Shown here piece after piece: positions 1 through 7,951 of a stretch of DNA of 64,000 nucleotides. Every line of letters begins with the position of its first letter. Position 1 is the stretch's first letter. The stretch is from assembly GCF_010671925.1 (NCBI RefSeq), contig NZ_JAAHIH010000009.1, positions 248,001 to 312,000 of the forward strand, given 5' to 3'. The translations under genes and the position numbers were made by a program. Under the pieces are notes generated by a model. That model was not told the DNA's origin and did not search any database. It saw only the letters and a program-made list of their open reading frames with translations. The DNA is from Moorena sp. SIOASIH. Lineage in GTDB: Bacteria; Cyanobacteriota; Cyanobacteriia; Cyanobacteriales; Coleofasciculaceae.

Positions 1-2436
1 AGATTCATCACGCACTGACCATAAACTGCCAATAGTAGATCGCGCTCCGGATCTGACTGCAAACCCAGCTAAACCTAACACAGCTCTGTCATCTCCTATT
101 GCTGTTTGACAAGCACTTAGAACCAGTAAATCAATCCCTCCTTCTCCCACAAATGCTCGGCTGCGTAGCACTTGATCCAATTCTTTGACATTGATGCGAC
201 CCTCCCAAGTTAGTAGAAACGTATCCTCAGCATTGGAGCTAAACTGACCATGGGTCGCCAAGTGTACTACATTCCTTTTAGTATTCATTTCCCTGGCAAA
301 GTTGCTGCGGGTGAATTCTTGATTGACTAGTACCGACCCTGAAAATTTTCTGGTAATTTGCTCAATCTCATCTTTCACACTGGGTAAAGGCCGAAAGCCT
401 TGACGAGCTTCGCTTAAGCCCGCAGTAACCATACTCCATTGCTGTTGACCTAAGGGTTGTGGCTCTAGCAGTTGTAAACCGATAGATAGGGAAAGATTGT
501 ATTTTTCTACTAAATATTGCTCCCCATCATGTAAAGCTGCCATCGGGATTCTACGAAACTTGCCATCAAGCACAAAGACCAGGGTTTTGCTATTGGCTAA
601 GGTTTGATTAGCTTCTGCGGGTCTAATTAGCCAGTCATAAACCTGTTTTAATAAAGGTAAGCGTTGCTGGGGAGTGAAAACAGGATGGAAGTAGCTTAAC
701 AATGTTCTGAGAGTATTCTCTACCTCTGCTGCTGGTATAGAAGTAGCATAGTAGTCGAGGGATTTACCTGGTGCCGAAACAATCACGGCTAAACGGTCAG
801 GTAAAATAATCGGATAGATAACCGTTGCATTAGGATCAATTTCATCAATTTTGGCAGTCTGAGTATCCAAGCAAGCTTCATGAAAATAGTTATCCAGTTC
901 AGCTAGTTGCAGAGATTCAATCAACTCCCGGGCTTGAGCTAAATCAGCTTGAGTAGGAGTACCCTCTAGCAGCAGTGCTACAAATTCCCGGTAAACTGGC
1001 TCGACACTTTCTCGGAAGGAAAACTGAAGATCTGGGTTGATAGCAACTAAATCACCCCTTAGGGATTTTAAAGCATTGACCGCTTCAGTGTAAGCTGCTA
1101 CAGCATGGTCAGGTTGTTGTTGTTGTTTGAATAGTTTTCCTAACTGCCAAGCGGCTTGGTAGATAATATCCGTAGAGTCAATACTTTGAGCAATCCTTAA
1201 AGACTGCTTGGTGAGGCGAATTGCTTCCGATAATTGACCCTGTTGAGCATAAAGTTTGCCCCACTCCCGAAGAGCATAGGCTTCAGCTTGGCGGTCTTTC
1301 AAGACTTTGGCTGACTTGACCGCTTGGACTAGCAATTGATTCAATTCTTGAGAATTCAGGGGTTGCTGCTCCGGTTCTATTTTGTCCAAATTAGCCGCCA
1401 GGTTAACCGTTCCATAGATGGAGGCACGAGTAGCAGGTAATTCCCTCAATTGACCTTGAATTTGGCCTACTAGGGTATTTACCTCTTGCCATTGTTCCAA
1501 TTTAATAGAGAGGCGCAGTAGATTGAGTCGAGCTTGCAAGCGGTCTAGGGGATTAAGGGCTGTTTGTTCCCCTTGTTGAAAATAGCTTAGTGCAGCGTCA
1601 GTATCCCCGGCATAAGCAGCAGTATTTCCCAGACTGAGCAAGATAGCACTAATTTCAGGAGCAGCATCTAGACGTTTAGCGATCGCTAAACTTGACCCTA
1701 GCACCTCCTGACTAGCAGCAAAATCCCCAACCATTTGTAACGCCAATCCTAAACTCCTGAGTCCACTCGCTTTCAGTACCGAATCCGGTTTGGCAGCTAG
1801 TTGCTGGTTTATGTCTTCCAACAGACCTTTCGAGCGGCGATAGAACCCTAAACTTTGCAGGGCTTGGGCTTGATTAATTTTACTCCCTAATGCCCCCATC
1901 TCATAACCTGCTTGCTGGTAAAACTCTTGGGCTTTTTCCCAAGTCTCTAAAGCAGTTTGAGCTTGTCCAGTATAGAGCAGTAATTTCCCCTGAGTGTTAA
2001 GGACTTTTGCCCAAATCAGAGCGTCAGCTTCAGGAGCAGATTGCAAGAGCTTGAGGCTTTCAGTAATTTTTTGCTCAGCCACATCCCATTGACTTAGTTC
2101 TTGATAAGCCAAAGACAAATAACTCAAACTTAGGACTTGTTTGAGATTATCCCCTTTCATTCCATAATTTTCAACCGCTTCACTCCATGCTGCTGCCGCT
2201 TCAGCAAACTGTCCTGCCTTGTAATAGTTTCTTCCCGTTGCTAAGGGGTCATAAACCGTTCGCGAAGCGTGGCCAAAGGCCTTTTGTGCAATTTTTTTTC
2301 TCTCAACAAATCCTTGATCTGGGAAAGAGAATTGCTCAACAACAGCCTGTACTGGTGTCGGGATAACTATTCCCCATAAACCAAGTAATCCTAAGGTTGA
2401 TAAAGTAATTTTTAAGTACAATTTTATAGTCAGCAT
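1..2436 (-). CDS. CHAT domain protein with TPR repeats (C-terminus cut by window edge)
   Basis: Predicted secreted or periplasmic caspase-fold (CHAT) protein; 812 codons are visible from the ATG at 2436 and the gene runs off the left edge. Residues ~1-31, ending TPVQA, look like a signal peptide. Residues ~55-520 are helical and TPR-like (for example NYYKAGQFAEAAAAW). The C-terminal part is a CHAT domain with predicted catalytic His729 in HLATHG and Cys776 in LSACQTA, followed by GLAGFAVRSGAR. Cyanobacterial CHAT-TPR genes often lie beside haemagglutinin-type exoproteins, as here; the next upstream gene is one, in the same direction. Oddity: about eight residues after the signal region (AFGHASRT, bases 2258-2281) are encoded by the small palindromic repeat seen elsewhere in the window, inserted in frame. 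Protease activity and substrate are unknown. Confidence 0.9.
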   Translation of the reverse strand, partial: MLTIKLYLKITLSTLGLLGLWGIVIPTPVQAVVEQFSFPDQGFVERKKIAQKAFGHASRTVYDPLATGRNYYKAGQFAEAAAAWSEAVENYGMKGDNLKQVLSLSYLSLAYQELSQWDVAEQKITESLKLLQSAPEADALIWAKVLNTQGKLLLYTGQAQTALETWEKAQEFYQQAGYEMGALGSKINQAQALQSLGFYRRSKGLLEDINQQLAAKPDSVLKASGLRSLGLALQMVGDFAASQEVLGSSLAIAKRLDAAPEISAILLSLGNTAAYAGDTDAALSYFQQGEQTALNPLDRLQARLNLLRLSIKLEQWQEVNTLVGQIQGQLRELPATRASIYGTVNLAANLDKIEPEQQPLNSQELNQLLVQAVKSAKVLKDRQAEAYALREWGKLYAQQGQLSEAIRLTKQSLRIAQSIDSTDIIYQAAWQLGKLFKQQQQPDHAVAAYTEAVNALKSLRGDLVAINPDLQFSFRESVEPVYREFVALLLEGTPTQADLAQARELIESLQLAELDNYFHEACLDTQTAKIDEIDPNATVIYPIILPDRLAVIVSAPGKSLDYYATSIPAAEVENTLRTLLSYFHPVFTPQQRLPLLKQVYDWLIRPAEANQTLANSKTLVFVLDGKFRRIPMAALHDGEQYLVEKYNLSLSIGLQLLEPQPLGQQQWSMVTAGLSEARQGFRPLPSVKDEIEQITRKFSGSVLVNQEFTRSNFAREMNTKRNVVHLATHGQFSSNAEDTFLLTWEGRINVKELDQVLRSRAFVGEGGIDLLVLSACQTAIGDDRAVLGLAGFAVRSGARSTIGSLWSVRDES
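2258..2281 (-). repeat. GTTCGCG-type palindrome inside the CHAT gene
   Basis: GTTCGCGAAGCGTGGCC followed by AAAGGCC. It is a member of the 22-28 nt palindrome family described in the findings, here contributing eight in-frame codons. Confidence 0.75.
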
Positions 2437-2463
2437 CTCTGCCCATTCCCCATTTATTATTTA

Positions 2464-3042
2464 GTAAGCATATGCGCTACGCGCACGCTACGCGAACAGC
2501 CGTCAGCCATCAGCTGTCAGCCGTCAACTTATAGCAATTCTTTTTCCCATGAGGTACAAAGGGATCCCCTAAATCCCCCTTAACAAGGGGGACTTTGAGG
2601 TTGATAAGTTTACCTCATACATGCAATAAACGCTATATTTTATTCAAAAGCTGTTCAGTGTAGTGTGGCACAGGCTTCTAGCCTGTGACGTAGCTGATAC
2701 GCGACACGCTAATAGCTGATACGCGACACGCTGATACGCGACACGCTGATAGCTTACTTACCAACACAATTAGTTCGTTGATAAACCGGCGGTTTTATGG
2801 TACCTTCAACCTAAATCCCCCTTAACAAGGGGGACTTTGAGGTTGATAAGTGTACCTCATACATGCAATAAACGCTATATTTTATTCAAAAGCTGTTCAG
2901 TGTAGTGTGGCACAGGCTTCTAGCCTGTGACGTAGCTGATAGCTGATACGCGACACGCTAATAGCTGATACGCGACACGCTGATAGCTGATACGCGACAC
3001 GCTGATAGCTGATACGCGACACGCTGATAGCTGATAGCTTAC
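2464..3042. repeat. Gene-free repeat region between CHAT and exoprotein genes
   Basis: The 600-bp gap is almost entirely repeat. It starts with GTAAGCATATGCGC, a MITE-type end, and closes with GCTATCAGC..GCTTAC in inverted orientation. Between them lie hairpins of the type TCCCCCTTAACAAGGGGGA and tandem TGATACGCGACACGC units. The TIR-like GTAAGC at 3037-3042 supplies the TAA stop of the exoprotein gene on the minus strand. No 8-bp target duplication was found for this one, so it may be composite. Confidence 0.6.
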
Positions 3043-3098
3043 TTATTACCAACACAATTAGTTCGTTGATAAACCGGCGGTTTTATGGTACCTTCAAC
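2568..3098. repeat. Tandem duplication of ~242 bp including the exoprotein gene 3' end
   Basis: Positions 2568-2809 are repeated at 2810-3098. Both copies begin CCTAAATCCCCC and end with the sequence encoding TIKPPVYQRTNCVG of the exoprotein. The copies differ mainly in the number of TGATACGCGACACGC units and a 3-nt ATT difference near the stop codon. The left copy is therefore a detached duplicate of the last ~17 codons plus downstream sequence. Confidence 0.85.
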
Positions 3099-5558
3099 TA
3101 TGGCTACTAATTCCATATTTCCGTTTTCATCAACCATTAACGCATTGGCTTCAATGATTGGTTCGCGCTTAGTTCTAATGGCTGAATCCTGACTAGGTCG
3201 GGCTTGTCTGTTCCTATGCTTTCGATTTCCTTGCCAATCGTCCACATCAACCCAGACTCGACTAGTTTTCTGGTAATCTTCGGGATTGGGTGGGATGCCA
3301 CCGCGATGGGTAACGATAAAGCTACTCTTAGCTACTCCAGAACAACCTGCCGAGATTTGCTGACTGGGGTCAGTGGTATCTTCTGGTAATTCCACTAATC
3401 CATTACTGAGATCTGTGGCTGGGCTGTTAATGTCTACGACTCCATCAATACCAAACTCAGAAGACGCAGTAATCTGACTATCTGAGGACAAAAAGATGCC
3501 TTGAGCGGTGATGATAATATTACCTCCAAGTCCGGCGATCGCATTGGCAGTAATATTGCTATTTTCTAGGGCAACTAGGTTGATGGTTTCAAGGGTGATA
3601 TTACCACCAGTAGCTGTGCCACTCGCGTCAGTAGTAATCTGGCTGTTGTTGCGCAAGATTAGTAAATCAGAGTTGAGCTGAATGTTACCTTGATTTCCGG
3701 CGGCTACTTCCGCTTTTAAACTACCGTGATTGTCAAGATTAATTGCATTAGCAGTAATAGTGAGATTACCGGAATCTTTGATACCACCACTGACAGAAAT
3801 TTCAGCACTATTCCCCACAGTTAAATTAGTAGTATTAATGTCGATGGAACCAGCAGGAGCATCAGTGGTTGAGAAGGCCGATATACTACTAGAGAACTTA
3901 CCATCTTCTGAGACACCTCTGACCTCAATTTCCTTCGCTTCAATGTGAATATTGCCCGCTTTTCCCGTACCGGATGTGGAAGCAATTATCTGTCCTCCAT
4001 CCAAGACACGTAAACCAACGGTTGTAATCCTGATCTCGCCACCATCCCCTTGGGCATCCCTTCCTACAGCAGAAATTATTCCAGCCAATTGTCCAGTAAA
4101 ATCGACAACGGCATCCCTCACCTCTACAACAGTCGCTCGGATCGTTATCTTGCCAGCATTGCCATCTCCCAGTGTAGTGGCTGTAATGGTTCCTCCCTGA
4201 GCGATTTTCAACTGCTCTGTGTCAATGGTTATATTTCCCCCGTTACCTGTGCTCCCAGGCTGAGGAGCAACAAATAAACCACTGCTAAAAACATCCCCCA
4301 CAGTGTCTTGATTAACACCGATTATTTCGATAGACTGCGCCCTCACCGTAAGATTGGCAGCATTTCCAGAGCCAGCAGCTGCAGAACCAATCTGTGCTCC
4401 GTCTAATACCTGTAAGCGTTCCACATCTAAAACCACATCTCCTGCATTTCCTGCACCAATCGAGCTAGCTGAAATAAAAGCAAATCCAGCGACTTTGAGC
4501 TCCTTAGCCTGGATCATTAAATCATTACCATCAGCTGTACCAAAGACTCTTGTTGCTAAGTTACTATCAGGTGCGCGAACTGCTCTAAACTGATCTGGCT
4601 CAAGTACTTCCTCTCTAGTTGCACTTACCTCTATTGATTCTGTGGCTCGGATGCGCAGACTTCCCCCTTCGGTTGCTCCCAAAGTATTGGCGTTAATAGC
4701 AGAACCACTTTTGACATTAACGTTTCTGCCTTGAATTTCAATATTGCCGCCACTGTCGCCATTGGTAATCACAAACGCCTGTTGAGTCAGGTTAATATCC
4801 CCAAACTCCCCTATCCCTTCATAACCAAAAGTCCACCCTTGTGCCAAGGGTGTCAGAGACACTACACTGTTGGGTCCAACACTACCCAGTTCAATTCGTC
4901 CTGCGGATGCGGTCAATCCACCACCAGGAAAGTCTAAATTTCCCCCTAGCAAGGCAATGGTTTGCCCTGGCTCTACCTCAATCCCCACCGTGGCATCCGA
5001 ATCTGGACTAACGGCTTGGGATTGGATCACTATCGACTCTGCTGAAGAACCAAATTGCACACCCATGGGTATATTAATTGTCAACAATGGTGGTTCATCT
5101 TCTGGTTGACTAGCGTTAAATTCAATGCCATCGTTAAAGACAATTTTATCAGCTGTGGTCGCCAAAAACGAACCACCAATACTTAAGGAGGCATTTTTAC
5201 CAAAACTAATCCCACTGGGATTAATCAAAAACAAATTAGCGGTGCCATTAGCACGAATCAAACCGTCAATATTGGAAATACTGCCCCCTGTAACCCTGCT
5301 GAAAATATTAGCAATATCCGTGGCATTGTTAAAAAAGGCTTCTCCTCCGGTAGGGATAGAAAATTCCGAGAAACTATGAAATAGATTATTTCCAGCGCGT
5401 TCGCCATTTTCAATCAAGAAATTCACGCTATCGTTGGTAGTAACTGTAGTCGAAACAGAGCCATCGCTACTGATTTGGGCTGTGACAGCATCAGGCATGG
5501 CAAAGCTGAATAGCAGAATAGTGCCAAGTAAAGAACATGGCGTTATTGCTTGGTTCAT
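3039..5558 (-). CDS. Filamentous haemagglutinin-type secreted exoprotein (two-partner secretion domain)
   Basis: Large exported protein of 839 residues. Residues 1-27 form a signal peptide ending AVTAQ. Residues ~30-150 are a typical haemagglutination-activity/TPS secretion domain: NLFHSFSEFSIPTGGEAFF, then GLIRANGTANLFLINPSGI and FGKNASLSIGGSFLATTA. The rest is a repetitive beta-helix stalk rich in GG, NI and TI motifs (GGNITI, GNAGDVVLD). In this family an outer-membrane TpsB/ShlB partner exports the protein; no partner is in the window. The gene ends in ...CVGNK with a TAA that belongs to the adjoining repeat, and its last codons are duplicated downstream. The co-directional CHAT gene follows ~600 bp downstream. 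The role (adhesion or sheath) is inferred from the family only. Confidence 0.88.
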   Translation of the reverse strand: MNQAITPCSLLGTILLFSFAMPDAVTAQISSDGSVSTTVTTNDSVNFLIENGERAGNNLFHSFSEFSIPTGGEAFFNNATDIANIFSRVTGGSISNIDGLIRANGTANLFLINPSGISFGKNASLSIGGSFLATTADKIVFNDGIEFNASQPEDEPPLLTINIPMGVQFGSSAESIVIQSQAVSPDSDATVGIEVEPGQTIALLGGNLDFPGGGLTASAGRIELGSVGPNSVVSLTPLAQGWTFGYEGIGEFGDINLTQQAFVITNGDSGGNIEIQGRNVNVKSGSAINANTLGATEGGSLRIRATESIEVSATREEVLEPDQFRAVRAPDSNLATRVFGTADGNDLMIQAKELKVAGFAFISASSIGAGNAGDVVLDVERLQVLDGAQIGSAAAGSGNAANLTVRAQSIEIIGVNQDTVGDVFSSGLFVAPQPGSTGNGGNITIDTEQLKIAQGGTITATTLGDGNAGKITIRATVVEVRDAVVDFTGQLAGIISAVGRDAQGDGGEIRITTVGLRVLDGGQIIASTSGTGKAGNIHIEAKEIEVRGVSEDGKFSSSISAFSTTDAPAGSIDINTTNLTVGNSAEISVSGGIKDSGNLTITANAINLDNHGSLKAEVAAGNQGNIQLNSDLLILRNNSQITTDASGTATGGNITLETINLVALENSNITANAIAGLGGNIIITAQGIFLSSDSQITASSEFGIDGVVDINSPATDLSNGLVELPEDTTDPSQQISAGCSGVAKSSFIVTHRGGIPPNPEDYQKTSRVWVDVDDWQGNRKHRNRQARPSQDSAIRTKREPIIEANALMVDENGNMELVAIVEGTIKPPVYQRTNCVGNK

Positions 5559-5631
5559 CTGTTGGTTATTAGTAGCTTAAAGCACTTAACATTGCTAGTA
5601 TTCCCACCACCAAGTAATAACTAACAGGTAG

Positions 5632-5850
5632 TTGACACTCCCCGGTCTAAAGACGCGGGGATTCTTGCTTGGCCGTAGGCCACGCTACGCGAACAACGAG
5701 GTGACTTGTTCAACCAGGCCGGAACCAGGAAGAATAGAGGTCTCCTCTCTGCAAGCGTTCTGGTCTTTGACCAAGGTTCCGGTGTGCCCCACCGTACCCA
5801 AGGCTCCTTCAAGAATGTTGATTGCGGCGTTGTGGTCGCGGTCTAGTTGA
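5632..5850 (-). ncRNA. Candidate omega RNA/right-end region of IS605 copy 1
   Basis: Conserved with the same position in the three other IS605-type copies although it is non-coding. It runs from the tnpB 3' end to the terminal hairpin. TnpB nucleases use an RNA from this position; its assignment here is by position and conservation only. A 26-nt palindrome (5668-5693) interrupts it relative to copy 2. Confidence 0.45.
5668..5693. repeat. Palindrome insertion in IS605 right end
   Basis: CTTGGCCGTAGGCCACGCTA plus CGCGAA. The equivalent place in copy 2 (around 24405) reads GGGATTCTTGGTTCAACGAG without it. Confidence 0.75.
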
Positions 5851-6073
5851 CAACCACATTTGCAGATATGGGTTCGAGTCGATAATGATTTCTTAACTGC
5901 TGCACCGCATTCGGAGCAATTTTGACTTGTATAGGCAGGGTTTACTGGGACAGTTACTCTACCAAATTTTTTACCAAAATGCTCTAACCATTTCCTGAAT
6001 TGATACCAACCTGCATCATTAATAGACTTGGCTAGACAGTGGTTTTTAACCAAGTTCTTAATTCTCAAATCTT

Positions 6074-6095
6074 GCCTTACGGCACGCTGCGCGAA
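6074..6095. repeat. 22-bp palindrome insertion that frameshifts tnpB
   Basis: GCCTTACGGCACGCTGCGCG plus AA. Removing it restores ATCTTCATAGGC, which matches the paralogue ATCTTCGTAAGC and re-joins the two halves of tnpB in frame. Confidence 0.85.
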
Positions 6096-6586
6096 CATAG
6101 GCAACCAGATCGTTAGATCGGATTACGCAGCGTGCTAGTCTCTTAGCATGCTCTTCACGCCGCCTACTTATTTTGAGATGCTGTCTGCCTAGTCTATTTA
6201 TGGCTTTCTTCCGGTTAGCAGAGCCTTTCTTTTTTCGGGATACTCGTCGCTGATAAAACTTCAGTCTCTTCTCTCCCGTTCGATAAAATCTAGGGTTAGG
6301 TTCAGTATTTCCCCTGGAGTCAGTATAGAAATCCTTCAGTCCAACATCTAAGCCAATAGTTGCATCAGCAGGCTTCAACTGTTCATTGTTATCAGCCTGG
6401 ATGCAGAACTGAACATAGTAACCATCAGCGCGACGGACTATCCTAACCCTCTTGATCTGCTTTTTGTCAAAGCCCCACAAATCCCAGGTGCCCTTAAGTT
6501 TGAGCTTCCCAATCCCTTTTTTGTCGCTGAATACAATCCATTTCTTGTCAGGGGATAGCTTCCAGCCAGATTGCTTGTATTCGACC

Positions 6587-6612
6587 GTTCGCGCAGCGTC
6601 GGCTTTGCCGAA
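6587..6612. repeat. Palindrome insertion, in frame, in tnpB
   Basis: GTTCGCGCAGCGTCGGC then TTTGCCGAA. The paralogous tnpB has KHSRSVEYKQ where this copy has HRGR, eight extra residues, then TVEYKQ. Confidence 0.75.
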
Positions 6613-6927
6613 TCGTCCACGATGAAGGAACTTCGGGAAACCTTTCTTTCCAGGCACCTTCTTTTTACAGTTATCGAAAAACCGAGAAATTGATGACCAT
6701 GCCCGTTCAGAACTAGCCTGGCGAGCAGTGGAATTTAACTCATTTGCAAACGGAAACTGATGGGCTAATACCTTGCTATATTTGGAGAGATCATACTTAT
6801 TTACCCCTTTGTTGTCCATCCAGTACCGGAGGCAACTATTGCGAATAAAACGAGCTGTTCTAATCGCCTCATCTATAGCGAGATATTGCTGTTTTTTGCC
6901 GTATACCTTAAATTCCAAAATGATCAT

Positions 6928-7356
6928 CAGTCTCGACCTTAACTGCTACTACTTTATTATACAAGACTTCGCGTAAAAATTCGTAAATAATCAGAATATT
7001 TCTTCACGGCGGCTAAAGCCGCTACCAACCTTCATCCCCGGTATAAATACGCGGGGCTTTCGGTTTTTGGCTCCCACGTAAATGCTGAGTTCGCCACTGC
7101 TCAGAGTGTGAGCAAAAAAGTTCAAAAGCTCACAGACTAAAGTCTGGAGCCAAAGAGGTTACAGGCTTTTTCCTTTCCTATTCCCTATTCCCTGCGCCCA
7201 GCGCTATAGCTGTTTTTCTGGGCGATGCTGTGGTGATGCGCGTTTTTTTGCTCGGTTTTGTTAGGGAAAAAAAATCATTAATACCTGATAGCTAACCGCT
7301 CAAACTATAACCTTAAAAATTATAATTTTAAGGTTAACTTGGCGGTAATTTATTTC
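6928..7356. other. Gene-free stretch with IS605 left end
   Basis: Holds the IS605 left-end hairpins (GGCGGCTAAAGCCGC near 7008 and CCCCG..CGGGG at 7036-7056), then a copy of the common AGACTAAAGTCTGGAGCC repeat near 7136. The ~100 bases before the next gene contain AT-rich inverted repeats around TTAAAATTATAATTTTAA. No gene seen. Confidence 0.6.
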
Positions 7357-7797
7357 CTAATTATCCCATTCTTCCGGATCATCAATCATGCCGGGGTTAA
7401 TTAGGGTAATATCATACTCATCCATTTGATCTACTGGATCAGTTGGGGTATTCTCTCGCTTGAGTAGATAATATTTAGCACTGACCTTAGGGGCAAAAAT
7501 TACCTCGTCTTCATCTTCGAGATCATGGGCTTGAAGCTTACGACCATTGATTAAAATGCCATTGGAACTAGCCTTACCTTTGAGGTTACCATCGAAAATT
7601 CGGTAGTAGGGACTGCCATCAGAACGTCTACGCCTGACTAAGGTCGCATGTCGGCGAGACACAAACTTTGAAAACAGGCGGATATCAGACTCTGGATCTC
7701 TACCGATAGAATATACCTCCTCTTCCAAAGGAATCTGCTTGCTTCCCTTGTCATCCTCAATAATCAATAAATGGTTGTGGTCGGATTGTGTAGCCAT
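7357..7797 (-). CDS. Forkhead-associated (FHA) domain protein
   Basis: Phosphothreonine-binding module protein of ~146 residues. The FHA core is visible: YSIGRDPESDIRLFSKFVSRRHATL, with the conserved GR, S and RRH residues, then SSNGILINGRKL and a hydrophobic strand ending the domain. The C-terminus is acidic. The ATG at 7797 (MATQSDHN) is chosen because the longer frame to 7836 begins with TTG and adds residues of no domain value. Single-domain cyanobacterial FHA proteins are thought to read Ser/Thr kinase signals; no kinase is adjacent, so the partner is unknown. It lies alone between two mobile elements. Confidence 0.88.
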   Translation of the reverse strand: MATQSDHNHLLIIEDDKGSKQIPLEEEVYSIGRDPESDIRLFSKFVSRRHATLVRRRRSDGSPYYRIFDGNLKGKASSNGILINGRKLQAHDLEDEDEVIFAPKVSAKYYLLKRENTPTDPVDQMDEYDITLINPGMIDDPEEWDN

Positions 7798-7951
7798 GAA
7801 TCGCTCGTGATCAAAAGGGTAATTGGTTGAGAACAATGCTCTTATTTACTTACATTGGCACAGGTATCAACCAGCTTGCGACTGACTTAGGTACTGATTT
7901 ACCTATAAAACTATCCTGAGTGCTGAGCATTACCTGATTATCCGATACTTT

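Larger units (their letters stand above)
5685..6927 (-). pseudogene. tnpB: TnpB transposon nuclease, frameshifted by a 22-bp palindrome insertion
   Basis: RNA-guided nuclease family carried by IS605 elements. The N-terminal part (6058-6927, 289 residues) holds the wedge/REC-like region and RuvC-I (IGLDVGLKDF). The C-terminal part (5685-6104) holds a zinc ribbon (CSECG...CKCGC) and RuvC-III (LDRDHNAA). In the parallel copy at 24.4-25.7 kb the joining sequence reads LVAYEDLRVKN, with the RuvC-II Glu. Here a 22-nt palindrome (6074-6095) sits exactly at that Glu codon and shifts the frame, so the product is split. A second palindrome (6587-6612) adds residues FGKADAAR in frame after HRGR. Probably inactive. 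Confidence 0.85.
5631..7062 (-). mobile_element. IS200/IS605-type element, tnpB only (IS1341-like), copy 1
   Basis: Right end at 5631 begins GTTGACACTCCCCGGTC with a hairpin closing on GCGGGGATTC. Left end near 7036-7056 is the hairpin CCCCG-gtataaatacg-CGGGG, followed by CTTTCGG. There is no tnpA. The segment just downstream of tnpB (5650-5810), including GGTTCCGGTGTGCCCCACCG, is shared with the other copies at 24.4, 19.3 and 28.3 kb; it is where the omega RNA of TnpB systems is expected. Three palindrome insertions (5668-5693, 6074-6095, 6587-6612) lie inside this copy. Confidence 0.8.

Noticed and set aside
5871..5890. GGTTCGAGTC resembling a tRNA T-loop
   Set aside because: It lies inside tnpB coding sequence (STRTHICK) and no acceptor or anticodon arms could be formed.
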